Below, piece after piece: positions 8,109 to 16,916 of a DNA stretch of 23,835 nt (the stretch's first letter is position 1; each line of letters opens with the position of its first letter). The notes under the pieces are model-generated. The model was not told the origin of the DNA and searched no databases. It saw only the letters and a program-made list of their open reading frames with translations. Both the position numbers and the translations under genes were made by a program. The stretch is taken from positions 1-23,835 of the forward strand of contig JAFRLD010000025.1 of the NCBI GenBank assembly GCA_017431395.1, given 5' to 3'. Source of the stretch: Bacillota bacterium. Lineage in GTDB: Bacteria > Bacillota > Clostridia > Peptostreptococcales > Anaerovoracaceae.

Positions 8109-8905
8109 TGAAGATCGAAATCTTATATCCTGAGATCTGCAATCTGTATGGAGATATCGCCAACATCCGTTTCCTGAAGCAAAGCATCCCGGAGGCGGAG
8201 ATCATCGGAACGCCCCTGCAGGACCGGCCGAGATTTCTCGATGAGCCGGTGGATATGGTCTATATGGGTACGACCACGGAGAACGGACAGATCCTGGCGC
8301 TGGAACAGCTCCGCTTCCTGCGGGAGCAGATCGCAGAGCATATCGAGAAGGGAACGAACTTCCTGATCACCGGAAACGCCATGGAACTCTTTGGCGAGCG
8401 GATCGAAGAAGACGGGGAGGAGGTCGCCCGCGGCCTTGGGATCTTCCAGGGGATCGCGCGGCGTTCATCGATCAACCGGTTCAACAGCCTGTTCCTCGGT
8501 ACTTTTGATCCGGGGAAGGCGAAAGATAGCGGGGAGCCGGATGCAGAACCGATCCGGATCGTCGGATTCAAGAGCCAGTTCGGACACACCTACGGAGAAA
8601 ACGGGGACAAGGACCTGGATCCTTTGGCTCTGTTCACACCGGAGCGGGGCCCGGGCATGAACCGATATGCCGAAGGTGAGGGGATCCGGATCAATAATTT
8701 CTTCGCTACCTACGTGATCGGGCCGCTGCTGATCCTGAATCCGCCGTTCACGAAATGGTATATCCGCCATCAGCTGGGATATGATATCAGGGAGCTGGCA
8801 TTCGAGGCCGCGGCTATGGATTCGTACAATTGCCGGGTCGAGGAGTACTCGGATCCGAAGACAGGACTCTACTATTGGGGAGGTACGACAGAGCGCTGGA
8901 CCTGA
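8108..8905 (+). CDS. gatD: GatD-like class I glutamine amidotransferase homologue lacking catalytic Cys and His
   Basis: This 265-residue protein starts with LYPEICNLYGDIANI, which matches the GatD N-terminus, and is translationally coupled to the murT-like gene. GatD normally hydrolyses glutamine with a Cys in an ICGGYQLLG-type elbow and a His in a YLHGPLL-type motif, passing ammonia to MurT. Here the elbow reads ITGNAMELFG (T88-G96), with no Cys, and the second motif reads TYVIGPLL, with Ile at 204 in place of His. The only cysteines are near the two ends (C11 and one in DSYNCRVEEY). The fold appears intact and the frame is uninterrupted, so this is not a decayed gene. It is probably a non-hydrolytic partner of the ligase. 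The enzyme may use free ammonia or another nucleophile, which is inference. Confidence 0.82.
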   Translation: MKIEILYPEICNLYGDIANIRFLKQSIPEAEIIGTPLQDRPRFLDEPVDMVYMGTTTENGQILALEQLRFLREQIAEHIEKGTNFLITGNAMELFGERIEEDGEEVARGLGIFQGIARRSSINRFNSLFLGTFDPGKAKDSGEPDAEPIRIVGFKSQFGHTYGENGDKDLDPLALFTPERGPGMNRYAEGEGIRINNFFATYVIGPLLILNPPFTKWYIRHQLGYDIRELAFEAAAMDSYNCRVEEYSDPKTGLYYWGGTTERWT

Positions 8906-8937
8906 TGGGGTCTTCGCTTCGAAATGAATAAGGGTAA

Positions 8938-8971
8938 AAAAAGAGCAGGTAGGGATCTATCTGCTCTTTTT
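8938..8971. terminator. Bidirectional intrinsic terminator
   Basis: The arms AAAAAGAGCAGGTAG (8938-8952) and CTATCTGCTCTTTTT (8957-8971) pair over 15 bp with one G-T wobble around a GGAT loop. The A-run on one side and T-run on the other let it serve the gatD-like unit from the left and spoVG from the right. Confidence 0.85.
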
Positions 8972-9009
8972 GGAGACTTTGCCATACAGCAATTCAACTA
9001 TTGTCAAGG

Positions 9010-9303
9010 CTACTCGACAGGTTCTTCGTCTGTTTCAGCCGCTTTCTGAGCCAGTACTTTCTCGTATTCCTCGAAGATGGCATCTCTGATTTTGTTCCTG
9101 GTTTCTGAAACCAGCGGATGAGCGATATCTCTGAAATCCCCCTCACTCATCTTCCTGCTAGGCATAGCGATGAACGGACCGTTCTGTCCTTCGATGATCT
9201 TGATGTCATGAACGACAAACTCATCATCAAAGGTAATCGACACGATGGCTTTCATTTTGCCCTCATCGTTAACCTTGCGGATCCTCACGTCAGTAATGTT
9301 CAT
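9010..9303 (-). CDS. spoVG: Septation regulator SpoVG
   Basis: The 97-residue product matches SpoVG over its whole length: [12 protein letters not shown], the [19 protein letters not shown] core, FIAMPSRK, and the FRDIAHPL segment followed by a charged helix. SpoVG is a small RNA/DNA-binding regulator that affects septation, sporulation and envelope or virulence genes in Firmicutes. The start at 9303 is supported by an AGGCGG ribosome binding site about 10 bases upstream. It has its own promoter (9344-9372) and is divergent from murC, whereas in many Clostridia it is codirectional with the murC/prs/pth/mfd genes. Confidence 0.97.
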   Translation of the reverse strand: MNITDVRIRKVNDEGKMKAIVSITFDDEFVVHDIKIIEGQNGPFIAMPSRKMSEGDFRDIAHPLVSETRNKIRDAIFEEYEKVLAQKAAETDEEPVE

Positions 9304-9343
9304 GAACTTTACCGCCTTTCATGCCTATAGTAAATATACACAG

Positions 9344-9372
9344 ATTATACACTATCAATGATAATCAAACAA
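9344..9372 (-). promoter_or_regulatory. Sigma-A-type promoter of spoVG
   Basis: Read on the - strand, TTGTTT (9367-9372) is followed after exactly 17 bp by a perfect TATAAT (9344-9349). The leader to the spoVG start codon would be about 35 bases. The A+T-rich region contrasts with the surrounding coding DNA. Confidence 0.75.
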
Positions 9373-9427
9373 GATAAATATACCAAAAAAATGAATGTTT
9401 AATATCCATTGGAACAACGAATTCCCG

Positions 9428-9457
9428 ATGACAGAAGTCAGAGGGATATGGTATACT
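9428..9457 (+). promoter_or_regulatory. Extended -10 promoter of murC
   Basis: ATGACA (9428-9433) and TATACT (9452-9457) are 18 bp apart, and a TG one base before the -10 gives TGGTATACT. The predicted leader is about 45 bases. It contains TATGGT (9457-9462) and ACCATA (9478-9483), which could form a small hairpin just upstream of the ribosome binding site. Confidence 0.6.
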
Positions 9458-9507
9458 ATGGTTGGCGCTGCAGAAGCACCATACCACGCACTAGAAAGGA
9501 ATCAAAC

Positions 9508-10893
9508 ATGAATTTGTCTGAATATAAAAACATACACTGCATAGGGATCGGAGGGATCGGTCTGTCCGGCATTGCCGAGATCCTTCTGTCCAGGGGCCAT
9601 CAGGTCAGTGGCTCCGATATGAGGGAAAGCGATATTACAGAGAAACTGATCGGCGACGGCGCGAAGATCTTCCTGGGCCACAGGGCGAAGAACGTCGAAG
9701 GAGCCGATCTTGTTGTGTATACGGTCGCCGTCGGCGATGACAACCCGGAGCTCGCCCGTGCGAAGGAACTCGGGATCCCAACGATCACGAGAGCCCAGGC
9801 ATTGGGATCTTTGATGAAGGAGTACGGCAGCAGCATCGCGATCTCAGGGACCCATGGCAAGACGACGACGACGGCTATGATCTCCCTGATCCTGAAGAAC
9901 TCGGATTGCAACCCGACGATCTCCGTGGGCGGCAACCTGGATGAGATCGGCGGCAATTTCTATGTGGGCGGAATGGACTATTTCGTGACGGAAGCCTGCG
10001 AATACAGGGACAGTTTCCTGGAGCTGCGGCCGAATATCGAGATCATCCTGAATATAGATTCGGATCATCTGGATTACTTCAAGGATGTAGAGCACATCGC
10101 CAGGTCCTTCGACCGGTTCGCGAAGCTGGTCCCGGAGACCGGTACCGTGATCGCCTTTGATGCCAACCCATTCGTCCGGAGCATCATCGAAGGCATGTCG
10201 AACGTCGTGACGTTCGGATTCAGTACGGGAAGTGATTACTGTGCATCGAACATTTCCTTTGATAACGACGGGATGCCAAGCTTCGATGTATATTGCCGCG
10301 GAGAGAAACTCTGCCGCATAGACCTTTCTGTGCCGGGAGAGCATAACATCCTGAATGCTCTGGCAGCTTTCGCATGCTGTCAGATCCTCGGTGTGGAGAC
10401 AGGTAAGATCGTTGAGACCCTGCATGGATACCGCGGGATCCACCGGAGATTCGATGTTCTGGGACGGATCTCAGGAGGGATCAAGATCATCGACGATTAT
10501 GCCCACCATCCGACGGAGATCAAGGCGACGCTGGCCGCCATCAAAAAAATGCAGCACAAGAATCTCTGGTGCCTGTTCCAGCCGCATACATATACGAGGA
10601 CGATGGCTCTGTTGGATGAATTCGCGGGCAGCTTCAATAACGCGGACAAGGTCGTTCTGGCGGAGATCTACGCGGCCAGAGAGAAAAATATATATAAGAT
10701 CCGCTCGAAGACCCTGATGAACCGGATCCGCGAGCATGATCCGCAGAAGGACGTCTATTATTTCAAGAACTTTGAAGATATTGCTCATTTTGTGTACGAT
10801 AATGCAGAGGAAGGGGATCTGATCCTGACCATGGGGGCAGGGGATATCTACCGTGTTGGTGAAATGATCCTGGAGATGGATCGTAAGTTTTGA
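9508..10893 (+). CDS. murC: UDP-N-acetylmuramate--L-alanine ligase
   Basis: This 461-residue protein shows the MurC signatures: N-terminal Rossmann-like [11 protein letters not shown], the ATP loop SGTHGKTTT (G114-T119, K118), [19 protein letters not shown], the hinge [10 protein letters not shown], and [10 protein letters not shown] in the C-terminal domain. It adds L-Ala to UDP-MurNAc in the cytoplasm, the first peptide step of peptidoglycan synthesis. The ATG at 9508 follows AGAAAGGA and begins at the usual family N-terminus; an in-frame extension back to 9409 would run through the promoter. The prs gene follows after 25 bp. Confidence 0.96.
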   Translation: MNLSEYKNIHCIGIGGIGLSGIAEILLSRGHQVSGSDMRESDITEKLIGDGAKIFLGHRAKNVEGADLVVYTVAVGDDNPELARAKELGIPTITRAQALGSLMKEYGSSIAISGTHGKTTTTAMISLILKNSDCNPTISVGGNLDEIGGNFYVGGMDYFVTEACEYRDSFLELRPNIEIILNIDSDHLDYFKDVEHIARSFDRFAKLVPETGTVIAFDANPFVRSIIEGMSNVVTFGFSTGSDYCASNISFDNDGMPSFDVYCRGEKLCRIDLSVPGEHNILNALAAFACCQILGVETGKIVETLHGYRGIHRRFDVLGRISGGIKIIDDYAHHPTEIKATLAAIKKMQHKNLWCLFQPHTYTRTMALLDEFAGSFNNADKVVLAEIYAAREKNIYKIRSKTLMNRIREHDPQKDVYYFKNFEDIAHFVYDNAEEGDLILTMGAGDIYRVGEMILEMDRKF

Positions 10894-10918
10894 ACGGAAT
10901 CACAAGGAGGAGGATTCA

Positions 10919-11869
10919 ATGAAAAACGGCGTATTCGCGAACTACAAGATTTTTGCAGCTAATTCTCATCCCGAACTGGCGGAGGAGATTTCCTCGATCA
11001 TAGGTAAGCCGCTCGGAGATGTGAAGGTCTCCAAATTCAGTGACGGTGAGATTTCGGTATCAGTAGGAGAGTCAGTCAGAGGAAGCGATTGTTTCATCAT
11101 TCAGTCGACCTGCAATCCTGTCAACGACAACCTGATGGAGCTTCTGATCATGATCGATGCGATGAAGCGGGCGTCTGCCGGACGGATCAGCGCGGTCATC
11201 CCATACTATGGATATGCCCGTCAGGACCGCAAGGCTAAGCCAAGAGACCCGATCACAGCCAAGCTGGTGGCGGATATGCTGGTGGCAGCCGGTGCGGACC
11301 GGGTCGTGACGATGGACCTGCACGCATCCCAGATCCAGGGATACTTCACCATTCCGGTGGATCACCTGGTAGGCCTGCCTTTGCTTAGAAACTATTTCGC
11401 CAAGGAAGACGCACAGGATCTCGTGATCGTATCCCCGGACCACGGAAGCGTGCCGCGGGCAAGAAACATGGCGGAGCCGCTCGGATGCCCGATCGCCATC
11501 GTGGACAAGCGCCGTCCGGAGCCTAACAAGAGCGAGATCATGAATATCATCGGTAACATCGAAGATAAGAACTGCATCCTCGTGGACGATATGATCGATA
11601 CAGCAGGAACCATTACTAATGCGGCGAATGCGCTGAAGGATCTTGGGGCGAAGAGCGTACGTGCCTGCGCGACCCATGCCGTCCTTTCAGGACCTGCGAT
11701 CGAGCGGATCGAGGAATCGGCCATTGAGGAACTGGTGCTGCTCAACACCATGCCGATCCCGGAGGAGAAACTGCTTCCGAAGATGAAGGTGCTGTCCGTC
11801 GGACCGCTGTTCGCGGAAGCCATCACCAGGATCCATACCAATGCGTCCGTCAGTAAGCTCTTCGATTAA
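10919..11869 (+). CDS. prs: Ribose-phosphate pyrophosphokinase
   Basis: This 316-residue protein is a full-length class I PRPP synthetase. FSDGEISV near the N-terminus, [10 protein letters not shown] (ATP-binding loop), [15 protein letters not shown], the SPDHGSV region and the PRPP-binding loop [13 protein letters not shown] are all present. It makes PRPP from ribose 5-phosphate and ATP for nucleotide, histidine and tryptophan synthesis. A strong AAGGAGGAGG site lies just upstream of the ATG. It lies between murC and pth in an apparent operon. Confidence 0.97.
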   Translation: MKNGVFANYKIFAANSHPELAEEISSIIGKPLGDVKVSKFSDGEISVSVGESVRGSDCFIIQSTCNPVNDNLMELLIMIDAMKRASAGRISAVIPYYGYARQDRKAKPRDPITAKLVADMLVAAGADRVVTMDLHASQIQGYFTIPVDHLVGLPLLRNYFAKEDAQDLVIVSPDHGSVPRARNMAEPLGCPIAIVDKRRPEPNKSEIMNIIGNIEDKNCILVDDMIDTAGTITNAANALKDLGAKSVRACATHAVLSGPAIERIEESAIEELVLLNTMPIPEEKLLPKMKVLSVGPLFAEAITRIHTNASVSKLFD

Positions 11870-11891
11870 AGAGCGTGAGGGGTGAGCTGGG

Positions 11892-12458
11892 ATGTATGTG
11901 ATCGCAGGACTGGGAAACCCCGGTAAGAACTATGAGAAGACCAGGCACAACATGGGCTTCCAGGCTCTTGACCGGATCGCGGACAAAACGGGGATCCCCG
12001 TGAAGCGTCTGAAACACAAGGCATTGATCGGAGACGGGAGGATCAGCGGTGAGCGGGTCCTCCTCGTTAAACCGCAGACCTATATGAATAACAGCGGACA
12101 GTCCCTCGGGGAGATCCTCCGGTACTATGACATCGAACCGGAGCATCTGATCGTGATCTATGACGATATGGACCTCCCCACGGGAACGATCCGGGTCCGC
12201 AAAAAAGGCGGGGCCGGCTCCCATAACGGGATGAAGTCCGTGCTGGCACACGTGCAGACGGAGAATTTCCCGCGGATCCGTGTCGGGATCGGTGCTAGCG
12301 GAAGCGAAGACTGGAAGGATTTCGTCCTTGACGAGATCAGTAAGAAAGATGCCGATCTGCTGGCGGATGCTTTAGACCGGGCAGCAGCGGCGGCTTGCGC
12401 GATCCTGGAGGACGGGATCGATATCGCGATGAACAAATGGAACACAAAAACGGAATGA
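11892..12458 (+). CDS. pth: Peptidyl-tRNA hydrolase
   Basis: The 188-residue product carries the Pth signature GLGNPGKNYEKTRHNMGF, with N9 and the catalytic H19, followed by KPQTYMNNSG and the IVIYDDMDLPTG segment with the conserved Asp. The enzyme releases the peptide from prematurely dropped peptidyl-tRNA, so that tRNA is recycled. GAGGGGTGAG upstream is the likely ribosome binding site. The stop codon overlaps the preferred mfd start as ATGA. Confidence 0.97.
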   Translation: MYVIAGLGNPGKNYEKTRHNMGFQALDRIADKTGIPVKRLKHKALIGDGRISGERVLLVKPQTYMNNSGQSLGEILRYYDIEPEHLIVIYDDMDLPTGTIRVRKKGGAGSHNGMKSVLAHVQTENFPRIRVGIGASGSEDWKDFVLDEISKKDADLLADALDRAAAAACAILEDGIDIAMNKWNTKTE

Positions 12459-15400
12459 TCAACATTACGGGCGCATCGGAGAGCCGGGTCGCCCCGCTGG
12501 CAGCAGAGATAATCAGAGAGAAAGAAGGTCAGAGTCTGATCGTCGTACCGACCTATACGAGGGCGAAACGACTGGCGACAGACCTTTCTTTTTTTCATGC
12601 TTCTATGGGGATCGAGGGACCGATCCTGGTGATGCCTGAGGAGGACATCCGGATGGTCGCCTTCGAGGCGAGGAACAACGATGAGCTGATGGAGCGGATG
12701 CGCGTCTATAAGGCAGTGACCGGCGGCGGCCCTTGTACGGTCATCGCACCGGTCAGCAGCGCGATCAGGAAACTCCCGCCGAGATCCATATACCTCGAAC
12801 ATGTCATCCAGATCCGCTGCGGGGAGGACATCGATCTGGGCAAGGTGCGGGAAGAACTCATAGCGATGGGTTATGAGCGCATGCCGGGGGTCGAGGCCCA
12901 GGGCGAGTTCAGCGTACGGGGCGGCATCATCGATGTGTTCCCTCCGGACTGTGAGAATCCCTACCGGATCGAACTGTTTGACACAGAGGTCGATTCCATC
13001 AGGGAATTCGACCCGGAGACGCAGCGCTCGCTGGAGAGCCTGGATTCCGTGGAGATCTACCCCTGCGCACAGCTGACCCGTGACAGGGAACTGTTCAAGG
13101 CGGCAGGGGAACGGATCCGCAGGGCCTACGACCGGCAGATCCGGAAGCTGGAGCACAAGGCGGCAGAGGATCTTCGTTCCCAGTCTGACAGCGGCAAAGC
13201 CACGGGAGCATCTGCCGTCCGTACGGAGCAGACCCACCGGCTGAGGGAACGGAGAGACCAGCTGCTGGAGTATGTGGAGCAGCAGATGAACCTGCAGTAT
13301 CTGGAGAGGCTCCCGGGATATTTCTTCGATCAGACCGACTATCTGTGGGATTATATGGATGATCCGCTGGTGCTGATCGATGATCCGGCGAGGATCCTGG
13401 AGACGATCGAAGCCGGGAATAAAGAGCTCGCAGAGGACATGGAAGTGATCCTTGAGGAGGGGCGCGGGATCGGCGCAGATTTCGCCTGTGTGGCCGGAAA
13501 TGCTGATTATTTCAAGCTTTATGAGAAGAACGGATATATCTTCACCCCATTCCTCTCCACCATCAAAAACGCCCCGTTCCTGAAGGAACTGCGTCAGGTG
13601 AACTGCAGGCAGACACCGGTATACAATGGCCGCTTCGATGTGCTGAAAACGGATCTGGAAGGGTACCTGGCAAGGGGCTTCCGGGTGATCATCGTCTGCA
13701 GCAGCCAGGAACGCATGCAGCGGATGGACGAGTTCCTGCAGCATGAGGGCATGTATGACCGTAAGGTGGCGAAGATTCGCGGATCCGTACCAGCAGGATC
13801 GGAGCATGCTCCCGGGAGCATCGCGGTCACGGAAGGGAAGCTCACCTCCGGGATGGAATTCCCGGATGAGAAAAAATGCTGGCTCTGGGAAGGGGATATC
13901 TTCGGAGGAAGCCGCAGGAGCCGCAGCCCGCGCAGGCCGAAGGCCAAAGGAGAGGCGATAAAAAGCTTCGCGGACGTACAGACCGGGGATTACGTCGTGC
14001 ATGAGAGCCACGGCATCGGTAAATTCGTCGGCGTGGAGCAGCTCGTCGTTCAGGGCGTGAAGCAGGATTATCTGAAGGTGAAGTATGCCGGCACGGACCT
14101 TTTGTATATTCCGGTGGACCAGCTTAAGATCCTCCAGAAATACATCGGCGGGGAAGGCGTCGCACCGAAGCTGAACAAGCTGACCGGCGGGGAGTGGAAG
14201 CTCACGAAAGCCAAAGCGAAAGCGGCGGTGGAGGATATGGCTCAGGATCTGATCCGGGTCACGGCGGAGAGAATGTCTGCGAAGGGGTATGCCTTCTCAG
14301 AGGACACCCCGTGGCAGGGAGAATTCGAAGACAGCTTCCCTTATGAGGAGACCGACGATCAGCTGAAGTGCATCGATGAGATCAAGACGGATATGGAGCG
14401 GGATGTTCCTATGGACCGGCTTCTCTGCGGTGATGTAGGGTACGGCAAGACGGAGGTCGCCGCCCGGGCCCTGTTCAAGTGCGTAGCGGATGGGAAGCAG
14501 GCCGCGGTCCTCGTGCCGACCACGCTGCTCGCCAACCAGCATTACTATACCTTAAAGGACAGGTTCGAGAAATTTCCCTTCCGGGTGGAGATGCTCTCAC
14601 GTTTCCGGACCCCGAAACAACAGAAACAGATCCTCGAGGATCTCGCTGCCGGCCGGCTGGACCTCGTGATCGGCACCCACCGGCTCCTGTCGAAGGATGT
14701 TAAATTCCACGATCTGGGACTTCTGGTGGTAGATGAGGAACAACGCTTCGGTGTCCGTCACAAGGAACGGATCAAGATGCTAAAAACGAATGTGGATGTG
14801 CTCACCCTGTCGGCGACCCCGATCCCGAGGACCCTGCACATGTCGCTTTCTGGGATCAAGGAGATGAGCACGATCGAGGAGCCGCCGGAGGACCGGTATC
14901 CTGTCCAAACCTATGTGATGGAGCAGGATCCGTTCGTGATCCGGGAAGCGATCGAGAAGGAGCTTGGCCGGGGCGGCCAGGTGTATGTGCTTCACAACCG
15001 GGTAGAATCCATCGGCCGGGTCGCTTCTGAGATCAGCCGGCTGGTCCCGCAGGCACAGGTCGGCATAGGTCACGGGAAGATGAAGGAACAGGAGCTGGAG
15101 GATGTGATCATGGACTTCTCCGAAGGCCGGTTCGATGTGCTGGTCTCAACGACGATCATCGAATCGGGCATGGACATCCCGAACGTGAATACGATGATCA
15201 TCCTGGAAGCCGACCGGTTCGGGCTCGCACAGCTGTACCAGCTCCGCGGCCGGGTCGGCCGGTCCGGCCGGATCGCCTATGCCTATCTGATGTACCGCAG
15301 AGATAAGAACCTGTCAGAGGTGGCAGAGAAGCGCCTGCGTGCGATCCGCGAGTTCACGGAATTCGGCTCCGGCTTCAAGATCGCCATGAAAGATCTGGAA

Positions 15401-16000
15401 CTGAGAGGGGCAGGCAATATCCTCGGAACGGAGCAGTCCGGGCATATGCTGAACGTGGGATATGAGCTCTACTGCAAGCTTTTAGCGGAAGCCGTGGAGC
15501 GGCTCCAGGGAAGGTCTGTTCTGCCGGAGGCAGAGGAGGCTGCCTTCAGCCTGCCGATCCCTGCCTTGATCCCCCAGTACTATCTTGAGGATGAAGTCCT
15601 GCGGCTTCAGATGTATAAGAAGATCGCCATGATCACGGGAGAGGAAGACCAGTCGGATGTGGTCGATGAGATGCTTGACCGGTTCGGGGATATCCCGAAG
15701 GATACCATGAACCTGATCCGGATCTCGAAGATCCGTTCGCAGGCGACCCGCCTCGGAGTCAGGGAGATCACCCAGAACGGCTACAAAGTTATGCTGAAGC
15801 TCTGGGAGACGACCCGTTTCGCCGATGGCGTGATCCCCCGCCTGGCAGCAGCCTATGGGGAGCGGATCCGCTTCAATGGGGGCAGCGAGCCTTCGATCCG
15901 TGTCACGGTGAGCTCCGGTAAGAGCGACCGGGCGGTGCTGGATGATCTGGAAGCGTTCTTCCGGACGGCACTCGGCGAAGGAAAAGAGAAGTTGAACTGA
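12455..16000 (+). CDS. mfd: Transcription-repair coupling factor
   Basis: The roughly 1181-residue protein has the full Mfd layout. A UvrB-like N-terminal module (QGEFSVRGGIIDVFP) is followed by the RNA-polymerase-interacting domain (DYVVHESHGIGKFVG and YIPVDQL). The translocase has Walker A GDVGYGKTE (K665), DEEQRFG (D760-Q763), SATPIPRTL and QLRGRVGRS. A C-terminal TRG/D7 region ends the protein. Mfd removes stalled RNA polymerase at DNA lesions and recruits UvrA. The start is uncertain: the ATG at 12455 overlaps the pth stop, the ATG at 12437 would add six residues, and neither has a clear ribosome binding site, so translational coupling is likely. Confidence 0.96.
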   Translation: MINITGASESRVAPLAAEIIREKEGQSLIVVPTYTRAKRLATDLSFFHASMGIEGPILVMPEEDIRMVAFEARNNDELMERMRVYKAVTGGGPCTVIAPVSSAIRKLPPRSIYLEHVIQIRCGEDIDLGKVREELIAMGYERMPGVEAQGEFSVRGGIIDVFPPDCENPYRIELFDTEVDSIREFDPETQRSLESLDSVEIYPCAQLTRDRELFKAAGERIRRAYDRQIRKLEHKAAEDLRSQSDSGKATGASAVRTEQTHRLRERRDQLLEYVEQQMNLQYLERLPGYFFDQTDYLWDYMDDPLVLIDDPARILETIEAGNKELAEDMEVILEEGRGIGADFACVAGNADYFKLYEKNGYIFTPFLSTIKNAPFLKELRQVNCRQTPVYNGRFDVLKTDLEGYLARGFRVIIVCSSQERMQRMDEFLQHEGMYDRKVAKIRGSVPAGSEHAPGSIAVTEGKLTSGMEFPDEKKCWLWEGDIFGGSRRSRSPRRPKAKGEAIKSFADVQTGDYVVHESHGIGKFVGVEQLVVQGVKQDYLKVKYAGTDLLYIPVDQLKILQKYIGGEGVAPKLNKLTGGEWKLTKAKAKAAVEDMAQDLIRVTAERMSAKGYAFSEDTPWQGEFEDSFPYEETDDQLKCIDEIKTDMERDVPMDRLLCGDVGYGKTEVAARALFKCVADGKQAAVLVPTTLLANQHYYTLKDRFEKFPFRVEMLSRFRTPKQQKQILEDLAAGRLDLVIGTHRLLSKDVKFHDLGLLVVDEEQRFGVRHKERIKMLKTNVDVLTLSATPIPRTLHMSLSGIKEMSTIEEPPEDRYPVQTYVMEQDPFVIREAIEKELGRGGQVYVLHNRVESIGRVASEISRLVPQAQVGIGHGKMKEQELEDVIMDFSEGRFDVLVSTTIIESGMDIPNVNTMIILEADRFGLAQLYQLRGRVGRSGRIAYAYLMYRRDKNLSEVAEKRLRAIREFTEFGSGFKIAMKDLELRGAGNILGTEQSGHMLNVGYELYCKLLAEAVERLQGRSVLPEAEEAAFSLPIPALIPQYYLEDEVLRLQMYKKIAMITGEEDQSDVVDEMLDRFGDIPKDTMNLIRISKIRSQATRLGVREITQNGYKVMLKLWETTRFADGVIPRLAAAYGERIRFNGGSEPSIRVTVSSGKSDRAVLDDLEAFFRTALGEGKEKLN

Positions 16001-16030
16001 ACAGACGATAGCGAAAGGAGAATCTGAGTT

Positions 16031-16804
16031 ATGTTAAAAGTAGTGATCACTGCGCCGCGGGGCGCGATGGACAGCCTGATCATCCAGGAAGCGTATAAGA
16101 ATCCCGAGATCCAGATCACCGGAGTCGTCGGGGCGCCGGGGCGCGATTACATCGGCCGCGACGCGGGTCTTGTCGCCGGCACGTCGGAACCGATCGGGGT
16201 AGAAGTCTCTGATGACATCGAGAAAGTCATCGATGAATGTGATCTCGTGATCGACTTCTCCCGGGTAGAGCTGTCACTGAAGGTGCTGGAGGCATGTCTG
16301 GCCCATGGCAAAGCTCTAATCGTCGGGACCACCGGGTTCACAGAGGAGCAGACGGAGCAGATCCTGGCCGCCGGGCAAAAGATCCCGCTTATGAAGGCCG
16401 CCAACACTTCTTATGTGGTCAATGTGATGCGAAAGATCCTGGGCATCGCCGCCGAGAAACTCGGGGCTAAAGCGAAGATCGAAGTCATCGAATTCCATAG
16501 CGAGACGAAACTGGACGCCCCCAGCGGGACCGCCATCGAGCTCGCGGAGGAGATGGCAGAGAAGGCTCCGGACAAGGAACTGGCAGATATCCCGTACCAT
16601 TCCATCCGCGCCGGCAACACTCCGAGCGAGCACCGGGTCGTCTTCGGCTGCATGGGTGAGAAGATGGAGATCTCCCATGAGGCCTATGACTGGAGATGCT
16701 ATGCGCTCGGCGCTTGCGATGCCGCCCTTTACATGTATAAGCGGATGCAGGATGAGGATGGCGGCATCGGCTGTTATACGATGGATGAAGTGATCGGGCT
16801 GTGA
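16031..16804 (+). CDS. dapB: 4-hydroxy-tetrahydrodipicolinate reductase-like protein (divergent DapB)
   Basis: This 257-residue protein is DapB-like. VGTTGFTEEQ, AANTSYVVNV, the signature EFHSETKLDAPSGTA (H156, K160, D162-T167), RAGNTPSEH and MEISHEAYDW line up with the family order. DapB reduces HTPA for diaminopimelate and lysine synthesis. Two deviations stand out. The dinucleotide loop, normally GxxGxMG, reads APRGAMD. The usual double His in ExHHxxK is reduced to EFHSETK, although the catalytic-type His and Lys remain. It may be true DapB with altered cofactor preference or a paralogue. It starts 30 bp after mfd behind GAAAGGAG and is the last gene of the unit. No other lysine-pathway gene is nearby. 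Confidence 0.78.
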   Translation: MLKVVITAPRGAMDSLIIQEAYKNPEIQITGVVGAPGRDYIGRDAGLVAGTSEPIGVEVSDDIEKVIDECDLVIDFSRVELSLKVLEACLAHGKALIVGTTGFTEEQTEQILAAGQKIPLMKAANTSYVVNVMRKILGIAAEKLGAKAKIEVIEFHSETKLDAPSGTAIELAEEMAEKAPDKELADIPYHSIRAGNTPSEHRVVFGCMGEKMEISHEAYDWRCYALGACDAALYMYKRMQDEDGGIGCYTMDEVIGL

Positions 16805-16820
16805 CCAGCCTTTGCGGAAA

Positions 16821-16861
16821 TAAAAAGGAGCTGTCAGATAACAGCTCCTATGACCTTTTTA
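16821..16861. terminator. Intrinsic terminator between dapB and the secreted-protein gene
   Basis: AGGAGCTGT (16826-16834) and ACAGCTCCT (16841-16849) form a 9-bp stem with a 6-base loop. On the - strand the stem is followed directly by TTTTTATT, a clean terminator for the secreted-protein gene. On the + strand the T-run (16856-16860) is six bases further on; alternative pairing of TAAAAAGG with CCTTTTTA extends the hairpin. Confidence 0.75.
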
Positions 16862-16916
16862 TAAAAAACCCCTTTTTCACTTAGATAATTGCGAGACCCG
16901 CTCCCGCTACGAAAGA

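Noticed and set aside
8108..8905. The gatD-like gene as a pseudogene
   Set aside because: The frame is full length and uninterrupted, coupled to murT, and retains the GatD N-terminal motif, so loss of catalytic residues alone does not show decay.
9409..9507. N-terminal extension of murC by 33 codons
   Set aside because: This stretch holds the extended -10 promoter and leader, and MurC proteins normally begin near the [13 protein letters not shown] position.
12158..14011. Long - strand open frame of about 617 codons opposite pth and mfd
   Set aside because: It is the mirror of conserved coding sequence, with no recognisable family and no ribosome binding site.
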